Source: Botrytis cinerea B05.10
Lineage: Eukaryota > Ascomycota > Leotiomycetes > Helotiales > Sclerotiniaceae
DNA: 64,000 bases
Assembly (NCBI RefSeq): GCF_000143535.2
Contig: NC_037311.1
Location: forward strand, 1,984,001-2,048,000
Direction: 5' to 3'
The position numbers and the translations under genes are program-made. A model generated the notes under the pieces. The model saw nothing but the letters and a program-made list of their open reading frames with translations, made no database searches and was not told the DNA's origin. Below, in pieces: positions 10,919 to 21,250 of the stretch; position 1 is the first letter of the stretch, and each line of letters opens with the position of its first letter.

Positions 10919-11686
10919 AATATTGACAATGCAGATATTAATAAGGATTCGTGATCCTTTCGAAAAGTAATTGAGGGCGTGACTGATTGTGGCTAGAAAG
11001 AACTGATCTTGCACTTCTCAGAAGCTGCGGTGAGATCGAGTAGATTGCAGGAATTTGGTAGTTAGGAATTCTGAATTAATTGCCGGGATGAATTATGAAC
11101 TCGATATGGATGGAGAGTTGAATGGAAAAGGACGTTTGAGGGTCATGCAGTGTGCTTGATATATTTGTTGGAATGGGATTATCCCGTATCTAAAAATAGA
11201 TGTTGGGTGGATTCGAAACGAAGTCTTTTGATTCGCGATGCAAACAGAAGTGTATTGTTCTTGACTCGAAGGAATGTGACTGAATGTTCTAAGAACTTTC
11301 TAGGGATATTATCAACTAAATATATATCCTCATGATGGTCAAAGTTCATGTCTCGCCGATCTCTCCTAACTTTAGCGCCAATTTATCGTGGGATGCGATG
11401 AAGCATTCCTTTCACTCCTCTGTTTCGTCAATTAGCCGCTTGTCTCAAAATCTTTGCCGCATATAATTCTACTTCTGGGAACCAATACGTACCTACAATT
11501 ATTGGAGTAGTCATGGTAGACTGTTGTATATCTAATTTAAAACTCGTAACAGATTTTGACCTGCCGTAAGTGGCGAAACTCCCATTGTTGTTCCAGAACC
11601 ATTACCATCGTCTGAATTTAATAATTAAAAGGTCAAAATAGGACACACCTCTTAAGAATTTTAAAACAGAGCTTCCTGAGATTGTA
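10919..11686. other. intergenic
   Basis: AT-rich spacer holding the presumed promoter of the tentative small gene and the 3' flank of VMA12. No coding signal. Confidence 0.5.
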
Positions 11687-12784
11687 TCAAATGTTCTTTC
11701 TTCGGCGTGGCTTTGCATCTTCAATGACATCTTTTTCGCCAATTGCCACAGGCTCTATTTGTTCATCCATTGCATCGCCACCAACTACCCATGTCTTCAT
11801 CACCTTCTTGACCTCCTGCAGCTTCTTCGCTTGCCCTTTGGCTTCTCCAACCCGTCTGATGTAGCCCATGTAAACTACCACCTCGGCAATGCCAACAAGG
11901 AGACTACCACTCATACTCAAAGCTAATCGGGCAGGTGTGCTCCACCATCTTGCAGCCATCCATAGTCCAAATGCACAAGCAATAATAGATACTATGACAT
12001 TAAATATAACAGCAATTTGTCGATCGATGTCCGCATATGTAACGTCGTCATCCTCGGTGTTTCCTGCTTCTGGAAAGTTCGCAGTGAAAGCATGGGCGGC
12101 AGATGTAGACGGGAACCTTTGTGCAAACGTCTCCATGGGAGGTGGTGGATTTGTCATTCGTTCATATGCTCGAGCTTCTTCTTCGCGTCGAAGTCTTGCC
12201 ATTAGAGCTTTGTATTCCGAAGTCTACAGATGATATAATGTTAGCTTAGATGCCGCTCGCACAACTCCGAGCATGTGCCATATGGAAGATATAGTGAATA
12301 TCTTGATTAAGCCCATTCAGATATCAAATCGAATTGGCATCGGCAGATCTGAATTATAACTTACAGGCTCCGTCTTTGGTACAGGAGGTGAAACATAGAC
12401 ATGAGACCCTCGAAGCAAGAGCTCTAAAGTGAGCGGTGAAAGATTGTGTTTCCTTAAATTTCGAGATAGATCAATGATTTGACCATGAGATATAGGATTA
12501 CCATCCTTAGGATCTGCTAACACCGGTTCCTGCGATACCTTTGCATTTTCTACCAGCTTTGCGACTTCCAAACTCGCTGTGGGCACATCCTGCTGGACTG
12601 CCAAGTTAGTCCGGCCATCTTCCTCAGCGACATCTGCATCCATCTTGTTGTCTTCTTTGATTCCTCTCTCCGCTTGCTGTTCACCAGGCAGCTGTGCCGG
12701 CTCATCATGAGAATGAGCATTTTCAAATGTATGGAGGATTTGTAATGCTTCAACTATATTCGGGGTCATAGTAAGGAGAACCAT
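11687..12784 (-). CDS. VMA12: V-ATPase assembly factor Vma12 (TMEM199 homologue)
   Basis: Two exons, 12784-12365 and 12223-11687, separated by a 141-base GTAAGT...GTAG intron, giving 318 aa. The start is ATG 12784 (MVLLTMTPNIVEAL), typical for this family; the frame is open further upstream but only from a TTG. Conserved Vma12 features are the NLSPLTLELLLRGSHVYVSPP motif at the end of exon 1 and, across the splice junction, EYKALMARLRREEEARAYERM. Two membrane helices follow at about 209-230 and 238-259, then a basic tail ending RRRKNI, compatible with ER retention. Vma12 resides in the ER with Vma21/Vma22 and helps assemble the V0 sector of the vacuolar proton pump. It lies head to head with COQ1. 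Confidence 0.92.
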
Positions 12785-13117
12785 TTTCACATTCCATGAA
12801 TGTATTGGGTATTTCACTTCAATCTCAGATGTTTGTGATGGCTCCAATATGGTTTCCCACTTTCCAAGCTTATCGGTAAAAGTTGCTTATCGGTATTAAC
12901 TTGTCCGACATTGGTCTAGTCCAACCGAAATATTCATGCTCGGAATCTTGCGGGGAATAATTTTTATATTCCTTACATTCGTTCATATATACTAGGTTTA
13001 CAAGGACTCCTACGGCAGCTTTTGACTTCGAGGTACTGCTACGGCGAATTGAGTACTTAAACTGTCTTTTTTGCGAAGAAAAACTGGCATTTCGACATAG
13101 TGGGGGTTTCACAGGCC
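12785..13117. promoter_or_regulatory. bidirectional promoter VMA12 / COQ1
   Basis: Only 333 bases separate the two divergent ATGs, so both promoters and both 5' UTRs must fit here. No TATA-like element is obvious near either start; both genes are organelle housekeeping genes for which a shared promoter is plausible. Confidence 0.6.
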
Positions 13118-14539
13118 ATGAGGAATTATTCAATGAGGGCTTCGAAGCTCTTCCCCAGCTCCTCCATAGCCAGAACGCAGGTCAATGGCGCATGTTTTCG
13201 GTGTCAATTAGCTCACACGGCATCACTACGCCCTATACTCACTCAATCATACCATCATAACTCTACAAGGCGGAAGCAATCAACCTGGGCGCAGGCGGTA
13301 TCTGTGGCGTCCAATGTATTCTCAAATGCTACTACCCGGGCAACAGGAGGAGGCGATTCGATAGACCCCTTGCGAATGGTTGCGAAAGAGATGAAGTTTT
13401 TGACTGGAAACATACGGCAACTCCTTGGATCTGGACATCCTTCTCTCGACACTGTTGCGAAATACTATACACAAGCTGAAGGCAAACATGTACGACCTAT
13501 GATTGTACTACTAATGTCTAGAGCTACAGCCTTAGCGCCCAAATCTTCTCGATATAATCCCAATCAAGAGATTGCGGATATAGACAACCCAATTTCACCG
13601 ACTACCATTCTCTCGGATGTGAATCCTACCGCACCTACATTAAACCCTTTGGCACATGTGCCCAGAACATATTCGGCAGCCGAAAGTGACATACTCCCCT
13701 CTCAAAGACGGTTGGCTGAAATCACGGAACTTATTCACACTGCGTCACTTTTACATGACGACGTCATTGATCATTCTGTCTCGCGGCGGGGCAACCCATC
13801 TGCCAATCTCGAATTTGGGAACAAAATGGCAGTATTGGCTGGGGATTTTCTGTTGAGTCGAGCTTCAGTAGCTCTTGCACGTCTACGCGATGCGGAAGTT
13901 ACTGAATTACTGGCGACAGTTATTGCGAACCTTGTCGAGGGAGAGTTCATGCAATTGAAGAACACCGCGCAAGACGAAAAGAATCCTGTTTGGACCGAAG
14001 AGACCATCTCTTACTACCTACAAAAGACATACCTGAAAAGCGCAAGCTTGATCTCGAAGTCATGCCGAGCAGCGGCTTTACTCGGAGGATCAGATGGTGT
14101 CACTGTTGATGCAGCGTATGATTATGGTAAGAATCTGGGGTTGGCATTCCAACTTGTCGATGATATGTTGGATTACACAATCAGCGAGAAAGAACTGGGA
14201 AAGCCGGCGGGAGCCGACTTGGAATTGGGTCTTGCTACTGCTCCATTAATATTTGCATGGAAGAATAACAAAGAGTTGGGCTCCCTTGTGGGAAGGAAGT
14301 TCTCCCAAGAAGGAGATGTTCTGCGGGTAGGTTACGTCACAACGAGTTTATAAGAGTTCACACTAACAAAATCGTAGGCAAGGGAATTGGTGCTACAAAG
14401 CGATGGCTTAGAGCAAACTCGTGCCCTGGCTGAAGAATATGCAAGCAGGGCAATTTCTGCCATCAGTGCATTCCCCGACAGCGAAGCCAAGGATGGCCTG
14501 ATAGAAATGGCGGATAAGACCTTGAAACGAAGGAAATGA
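13118..14539 (+). CDS. COQ1: mitochondrial polyprenyl diphosphate synthase (ubiquinone side chain)
   Basis: Exons 13118-14326 and 14378-14539 with a 51-base GTAGGT...GTAG intron, 456 aa. The start is ATG 13118; the frame upstream opens only with GTG. The first ~60 residues are rich in Ser, Arg and Thr without acids, a mitochondrial presequence. The trans-prenyltransferase core has GKHVRPM near 148, the first aspartate-rich motif DDVID (Asp214-Asp218) and the second DDMLD (Asp348-Asp352). The enzyme adds isopentenyl units to make the long tail of coenzyme Q in the mitochondrial matrix. An insertion at about 165-200 between the FARM-preceding helices is seen in fungal Coq1 proteins. Exon 2 supplies the conserved end ARELV... 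YASRAISAISAFPDSEAKDGLIEMADKTLKRRK in pieces. Confidence 0.94.
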
Positions 14540-16156
14540 ACGAAATGTATAAAATAGATGTTTTTGGCTTGTGACAATGATATCACGCCTCTGTAATGGA
14601 TGCAAAACTGTTGTATTATACAAAAAGCTTTCAACTTGGTGGGGATTAAATAGATAGGATCTCAAGAACCAAAATAGACGCTTAATACCTCCAGGAATCA
14701 TAGGTCAATTTGAGTATCAAGATTAAGCTGGTTTTCACAAATAGTTCTTTGACTCTGTGGCCCTATTTTATGCGTCTGTCTACCTGGTAGTGTGTATATC
14801 ATCGGCCTGTAGCCACATTTCCTCTTCTGGCAATCTTGAATCAACCTAATAATCTATCTCAAATGTACAAGTATATCCTTATGAGTTCAACTATAGCTAC
14901 CCACGTTGGACATGAGCTTTTTGGGACATATGAGCAGTATCTTTGTTGAGTGGCGCCTGCATAATGGAAGCAAATGCACCCAAAGCCTTCGCTTCAATGT
15001 CAATTTCAATACGCACCACGATCACATCTATTTTGTCTGCAACAGTATCCTACGCTGATAGCATTCTGCCTGACTTTTATACACGTCCAATCAATCACAT
15101 GATGCATTAGGAAATATTAGAAAATCTAAGCATACGCGTACCAACAAAATGACGTTCCAACCATCATTTCAAGGTTCCTCACATGGGACCATCGGAAGGC
15201 TCAAGGGTTTCTGTTTGGTGAAACATCTCCGCAATACGAGCAGGAAGGTTCATAATGTCATTGTGACAGTATTGGGTACTAGAGAACTTATCCGTGGGTG
15301 GATCCCATCTCAAAGTAGCCATCCAGCTCCAACCCGACGGGTACGGGTATCTACCCGTCAATATTCCCACATTCTCACGGATAGCACTTTTCCGGTATCC
15401 AATGATACAGGCCAACCATCACTCGCATGGCGTTCAAGTACCTGGGGCAAAGATTCTGCAAGCTTACCAAACCTCCAGGATTCTTGATTTAACTAGGCAA
15501 TACTTGGAAACCTCTGGGGAGATATCATAGGATTGTGAACATCCATATTACAATCAACGTATCCTCAGCTGTAGTACCTTCATACCTAGATACCAACTCT
15601 AGGCAATCGTCCTCAAACGAGAAAAAGAACTCTGTAATATGAAAACCGCCCTGAATTTGGTAGAGTAAGATAACTTTATGATATCTACCCAGGAGCAACA
15701 GTAACTCTCAGAATTCTCGTTGATTTAACAAGGCAAGGCTGAGAACAAGGCTTTTGAATTCTGAAAGAGCAATCAAAAATGATATGACTTACAATTCAGT
15801 TTCACTCTTTAGTTCACCTTTCCGTGTACAAAGATGAAGGGTTCATGCATTCGTTCATCGGGTGCTGAAATGTTCATGAGATGCAAGTTGGATGATTCAA
15901 TCAAGTATATTTCTTGTCAAGTTCGGGCACGGACCACCACTTTAACTAGCGTGTTTTCACAACTTCTATCAAAATTACCCGAAACGCGTCTCCCCAAGTC
16001 TTCAATATATCATTGACCACGAGAAAGATTATCACAGAGATTCAACACCAAAACCCGAAGTAATAATGGAGAAACTTTCAAAAAGGTATCAACTCACAGA
16101 TTCACTTCCAAAAGCACAGCCGCTAATTACGTACCCCAAGAAAAACCAATGCTACC
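14540..16156. other. intergenic, about 1.6 kb
   Basis: Between COQ1 and ECO1, same strand. No domain-bearing frame. The last 350 bases contain short upstream ATGs (for example 15834) ahead of the ECO1 start, which could act as upstream reading frames if transcribed. Confidence 0.5.
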
Positions 16157-18061
16157 ATGAGAACTTATTCCAAACGCACAAGAGGAAGCAATCAAAATCT
16201 CTCCAACAAGAGACAACGCGTTGATGCTTCGGAATTCGTGTCAATTTCCTCTCCAGTTGCGTCTGAATCGGTTGCTTCTTCAAAAATCCATTCTAAGGAT
16301 AGATCTGAAGAGGGACCACGTTCTCCTCTGATTCGTTCTCCTTCAAAACAGCTACGAGAGGAGATTGGAGACTTTTCTACCATTAACTCCCAAGTTTCAT
16401 CTCCTAGATCCGTCAGATCTATCTCTCCTCTTACAGAAAGCAAGTTGAATCAGCAAAATCGACGCGATAATGATACCAATTCTTCCGATTCTCCTCACTC
16501 TTTGAATCGCAAATCTTCAACTAAGGTTCTAGGCACCAAGCTCGCTTCTACAGTGGAAGCTTCAAATACTACGACAGTTCTGAGATCTAGTTCAAGGTTG
16601 CAACACAATACAGGCACCAATACGACAAGATCACCCTCTCCTGTCTCAGAATTAATTATTTCAAGAGAAAGTCTCGCTTCGAATCAGACTAGAATTGATT
16701 CAAAAACCTCACGGCAAAATCCACGGAAAAATATTACTTCGGCTTCGAAGAGTCCAATTTCTCCCTCATCAGAGATTAAACCCAGACAAGATACCGCTAT
16801 CACTTCAAAGTTCCATCCAGTGGAGAAAGCTAACAAATCCTCGATTCGAAGCTACTTCAAACCATTACCACAACTACAACCACAGCCACAGCCACAACGA
16901 TCTTCGAGTCCACCAAAATCTCAATCCTCTATCCTTTCGGATTCACCTCAGAACCTAGCATCATCTCCTCCTTCATCGCCTCCCCCAATACCCCAGGATC
17001 ATCCCATATTAAAAAGATCAAAATCGGTTCGACGTCGCATTAGCACCAAGCCAAACTTGCCAAAGATCGACACCATGTCTGAAATCTATGAAGATGATTT
17101 GCAGGAACTCTGTGGAGATTTTACCGATGATTCAAGAGTCGAGTTGATGGAACGCTATCAAGATGCCCAAGACATGAGAGACCAAGCCATCATCGATCAC
17201 GGTACTCTCATCCCTCTTTCTAACCAAGCCCTTGAAGCTCCAGAACGTGCAAAGCTCAAAGCCGAGATCGCCCGTCCAATGGGGTTTGCTCTTCATCAAC
17301 AAATTCTAGATCTCGGTCAATCCTTTTCCAATAAATGCTCTAATTGCGGCATGCAGTATGCGATTAATGTCCCCTCAGACCAACGCATGCATGATCAATT
17401 CCACAAGATCTTTCGATTGGGCGGACCTCTTTTCAAGCCAAAGTACGTCAATACTCAAGCATGGCAAAAAGTTATCGATGGCGAACTCCACACCATCCAG
17501 TGTATTAGCTGCAAGGAATCAGGTCCCATCAAAAGTCTCGTAGAGAGTATCCTCGAGGCTACTTTGATGGATATGGATGGCATCTTACCAACTCCCGAGC
17601 AACTCTGGTCCATGATCACCAGCCCCAACGATGCCAAAGATCTTATCCCTGTTCCCCGCTACAAAGTCTTTCTTTATGTCATCGGCGCCCGTCCAATTGG
17701 TATTCTTCTCGCTGAGCGAATCGGCAAAGCAACCCCCATTATGACCACTACCGAAACCACTGAGAATGCCTCATCCTCGACTTCCCTCTCCGATACATCC
17801 CAAATTCTTACCGACTCTGCCACTTCCGCTCCACAAGAAGCATACATGTGCATTGATCGACTCTGGGTCCACTCTGATTTCCGCCGAAAGGGTATCGCTA
17901 CATCTCTTGCCAACCAAGCGAGGGAGAAGTTCATCCCGGGTTTGATTGTGGAGAGAAACGAAATGGCTGTTAGTCATCCTACGTCTGTTGGTGGTCAGTT
18001 TGCGGAGAAGTATTTCGAGGGTGTTTTTGAGGGTGCGAAGTATGCGATTGGTAGTCTCTGA
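16157..18061 (+). CDS. ECO1: cohesin acetyltransferase Eco1/Ctf7
   Basis: Single exon, 634 aa from ATG 16157. The N-terminal half is Ser/Arg/Lys-rich and disordered with a PCNA-interaction-like motif at about 226-235 (KSSIRSYFKP). A C2H2 zinc finger typical of Eco1/ESCO lies at Cys394, Cys397, His412 and His416 (CSNCGMQYAINVPSDQRMHD...). The acetyltransferase part covers about 440-634, with the C-terminal GNAT block starting near Met564 (MCIDRLWV) and an acetyl-CoA loop RRKGIA. Eco1 acetylates Smc3 during S phase to lock sister-chromatid cohesion, acting at replication forks through PCNA. The protein is more than twice the length of yeast Eco1 (281 aa) because of the N-terminal extension. Family assignment is firm. 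Confidence 0.93.
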   Translation: MRTYSKRTRGSNQNLSNKRQRVDASEFVSISSPVASESVASSKIHSKDRSEEGPRSPLIRSPSKQLREEIGDFSTINSQVSSPRSVRSISPLTESKLNQQNRRDNDTNSSDSPHSLNRKSSTKVLGTKLASTVEASNTTTVLRSSSRLQHNTGTNTTRSPSPVSELIISRESLASNQTRIDSKTSRQNPRKNITSASKSPISPSSEIKPRQDTAITSKFHPVEKANKSSIRSYFKPLPQLQPQPQPQRSSSPPKSQSSILSDSPQNLASSPPSSPPPIPQDHPILKRSKSVRRRISTKPNLPKIDTMSEIYEDDLQELCGDFTDDSRVELMERYQDAQDMRDQAIIDHGTLIPLSNQALEAPERAKLKAEIARPMGFALHQQILDLGQSFSNKCSNCGMQYAINVPSDQRMHDQFHKIFRLGGPLFKPKYVNTQAWQKVIDGELHTIQCISCKESGPIKSLVESILEATLMDMDGILPTPEQLWSMITSPNDAKDLIPVPRYKVFLYVIGARPIGILLAERIGKATPIMTTTETTENASSSTSLSDTSQILTDSATSAPQEAYMCIDRLWVHSDFRRKGIATSLANQAREKFIPGLIVERNEMAVSHPTSVGGQFAEKYFEGVFEGAKYAIGSL

Positions 18062-20037
18062 GGAAGCCTAGACGGGAAGGAGAAGCAAGCGAAATGGGAT
18101 TGGTACTGAGCGCAGGTAATGAATACATGAATACATGAATCAACGAATGAACGACAGGGAAAATAGCGACTGGTCTCGGCGTCTTGCGATAATACAATCC
18201 CGAAGAGGGATATACCTAGGCTGGAATCTTAGTGTTCTTACAATAGAATAGCAGTCTCTTACTAGAACCTTGACGTGTGATGATGCGTGATACTTTGAAA
18301 TGCGATTGGTTGTAGTACAACCTGAAAACCGAAGTGGGTTAGAAGTCAATACATCCTTACCTGATTCAAACTATTCATCATAGATTTATCTCTTAGTCTC
18401 TTTTGATGCCCCTTCAATCTCGGATCGATATTCTAGCCCCTCGACATGGTATTTCATTCTCTTGAGGTTTCAAGATATGATCTGAACTTCTTTTCGGTTG
18501 AAAGTGGAAACTAGTTGGGTTTGCCTCAACCAATCTTGTGAGATCCTCCAAAAGAAAATTACCTGAATGCCACTCCGGTGATGGAACAATACTCTCAAGG
18601 GGTGTTGGACGATCAGCCAGAAGCTTAGGGCATTCTTATTTGATATTCGAGAAGTGTGAAAATGGCATACTACTAGCACTATTTCACTTGATGGTCGAAA
18701 TATCAACAAATCTGAATAATCGAAAGGAACTAAAGCTTGCAGCAAGTGCTTTGCTTTTTTCCCTTTGCCTTTCGATTCTAGGAAGATCCAAAGCCACCAT
18801 TCCTTCCCAGATTTCACATCTCATCGCCACGAAATCCGTAGTAACTCAGCACATAGCGAGATCGCGGCATGGCATCCTGCAATTCCTCCATCGTATTCAT
18901 TAATTTCCCACCGGATACCAAAATACTGAACCCTCAGACTCTTTTTCATCATTAATCACATCGGATTGCTACGAGACGTGAAAATTCTCCTCCAAATCCC
19001 CGTTCAATCGGAAGGAATACCAATGCTCGTTTCTCCTCGTCGCCATGCGCGATTCTCTCTTATCACAGCACTAGAGCGATCCCCTCCTGCTCGCAAATGA
19101 TAACAAATAAAGGATAGCGGATTTCGTGTTTCGTGTTTCGCCAACTGTATACGATGCCCATTTAAATCCTCGAAGCGAACATGGAGCTACCACTGCCGTT
19201 TGCTCAGAACCTACTCTAAAAGCTATCCGGTCCTGAAACCCAGGGTATTCCTTCATCCTACTAATCACCATCCTTTCCATCCGGAAGGTATAGGCTCCTC
19301 CTACTCCCCAAACAATTAACCAACCCTCTAAAATCCAACTACCGCGGAGCTCAGACCAAGCAGAAAGAAATGAAGACATTCATAGCACCATTTCCTCGTG
19401 TACGTACGAGGCAAATACCCATATTGTACGTACGAGACCACCACACAGATCCATGTCGCCCAGCCCATTAGCGTCCGAGATAGCTTAAAGTTGATCGGCA
19501 CTTTCCACGTGGGATGTCAAAGCTGTCTTTCGTACCGAATTCTTTCGATATCGATTGTCTGTGCTTTGTTTCGTTTGGTGATATTATCACGATATCAAAA
19601 TAAGCCGTCAACGATCAATACTGCGAGATGTTATCTGTAGAGATTCTTGGATCGGTCAATGCCCTCGTATGTACATTGGTTTGGATGCTTTGGCTCAGGA
19701 GAGAGATATCACGGTAGTTTTAGTTAACCTGTGATGGATCAATCACCAGAGAAAAAGTTGCGCGCGATGTGTGAAAATTATCTTGCTCCGAGAGGTCTGG
19801 ACGAGTGTTCAGAACGACAGAGTGAGTATATAAAGATGGTGAATTCTCTCGACAACCACATCAATCTTCATCGATCCAGCTCATTCTTTCTCCTTTCTCT
19901 ACTTCATCATAATACATTCAACCAATCCAACTCTCGTTCAAAGACATTCGTTACATTTTTATCAAAAACTCCAATTCGTTCTTATTTTCAATCCATTCAT
20001 TGATCACCTAGTATCATCCACCCTTCCAACATTCAAA
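18062..20037. other. intergenic, about 2 kb
   Basis: Contains the tandem GGATTTCGTGTTTCGTGTTTCG around 19120 and a direct repeat of GTACGTACGAG at about 19397 and 19426. The last 250 bases are pyrimidine-rich leader for the secreted-protein gene at 20038. No gene called. Confidence 0.5.
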
Positions 20038-20675
20038 ATGAGAACCTCATTCATCTCCCTCCTCGCCATCACTGGTCTTTTCGGAACTTCACTCGCTGCC
20101 CCAGTAATCGTTGGAGTCGAGACTCGTGCCCCTGCAAGCGCAACAGATATCATGAACAACTTCTACTCCCAAGTCCAAACCCACACCGGAACCATTAGTA
20201 AGTTCCGCTCTCCTCCTCACCCGTCCCTGCTGCATCTCTCTAACAAACCCCAGACTCAACCCTCAACGACATCAACTCCGGTTCCACTTCCGCCCAAAAC
20301 AGCACCGCCCAAGCCGCCATCTCCAAAGCAGTAACAAACATCATCAGCGCAGCCACCAGCGCCAACAGCGCTCTCAAGACCAGCAAGCGCGATCTCGAAA
20401 CTCGCACCTACTCGGCTCTAGACCAACAAATTATCAGCGGTACTTCCGCCAACGCCATCACTTCGATTGCCGGGACCATGGGTCTCGTGCAAGGCAAATT
20501 CGGAGCAGGATATACCGGTGGACTTATCGGTGGGTTGATTGGTGCGCTTGGCTTGGTGCTGGGTACGCTGGATGCGATTGTGGGGGATGTACTTATGCTT
20601 GCCGGGGCTTTGGTTGGGGGTGTTTTGGAGGGTGTGGGTGGTTTGCTTGTAGGCATCTTGTTCGGAAAGTGGTAG
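20038..20675 (+). CDS. small secreted protein with glycine-rich hydrophobic C-terminus
   Basis: Exons 20038-20197 and 20254-20675, intron 56 bases (GTAAGT...CCAG), 193 aa. The start MRTSFISLLAITGLFGTSLAA is a clear signal peptide. The middle, about residues 35-115, is Asn/Ser/Thr/Ala-rich and includes a KR site (TSKRDLETR) that a Kex2-type protease could cut. The last ~65 residues are almost only Gly, Leu, Val, Ile and Ala with many GxxxG and GG spacings (glycine-zipper-like, TGGLIGGLIGALGLVLG), ending FGKW. This could be a membrane-inserting or self-assembling domain. No cysteines, so it is not a hydrophobin or a classical Cys-rich effector. No named family recognised; strong leader and codon usage support a real, expressed gene. 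Confidence 0.8.
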
Positions 20676-21250
20676 ATGGGTGGGCTTGTTTGTGGGTGAC
20701 GCATTCATTTACTTTCTTACTTACTTGGGATTTCAAGCTTGCGGACGCGTAAACTTGATGGAAAGTTTGGTTGAAGTGCTGCCATTCACATCTAATATGC
20801 GAAAATTGAGAGTCTGCTCAGATTCGTGGTTTCTACGGGAGGAGGTGTCGGTGGGGGTGTAATCGAAATTTGGAGGGTGTGTGCTGGATATGTAGATCGG
20901 AATAGTTTTCTGGAAGTTGCTTTTGGTTCCGTTGAATAATACTTATTGTTTAAATATTTCATAGAAAATTCAAATGTTTTTAAGATCTTAAGAACTAGTA
21001 TCTCACAATTCCAACACAGCTATGTTGCTCCAAGTTTGAAGATCTCGTGAAACTTTTCACACCCCCCTCCCCCTCTTGCCCATGCTCCGCGTTAATCAAC
21101 CATAGCTCATAAGATAAACGAAGTCTTACTGCGATACATTGGCATTTTCTAAGGAAATGCCGCTCTATCTACTATACGGGAATAAATATCTGTTCAAGAA
21201 TTCATCACTACTGCTAGCAAACAACATGCATTCCTGTACCAGGTTCCAAT
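20676..21250. other. intergenic between convergent genes
   Basis: 3' UTR and terminator region of the secreted-protein gene (+) and the HET gene (-), AT-rich in 20930-21010. No gene seen. Confidence 0.6.
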
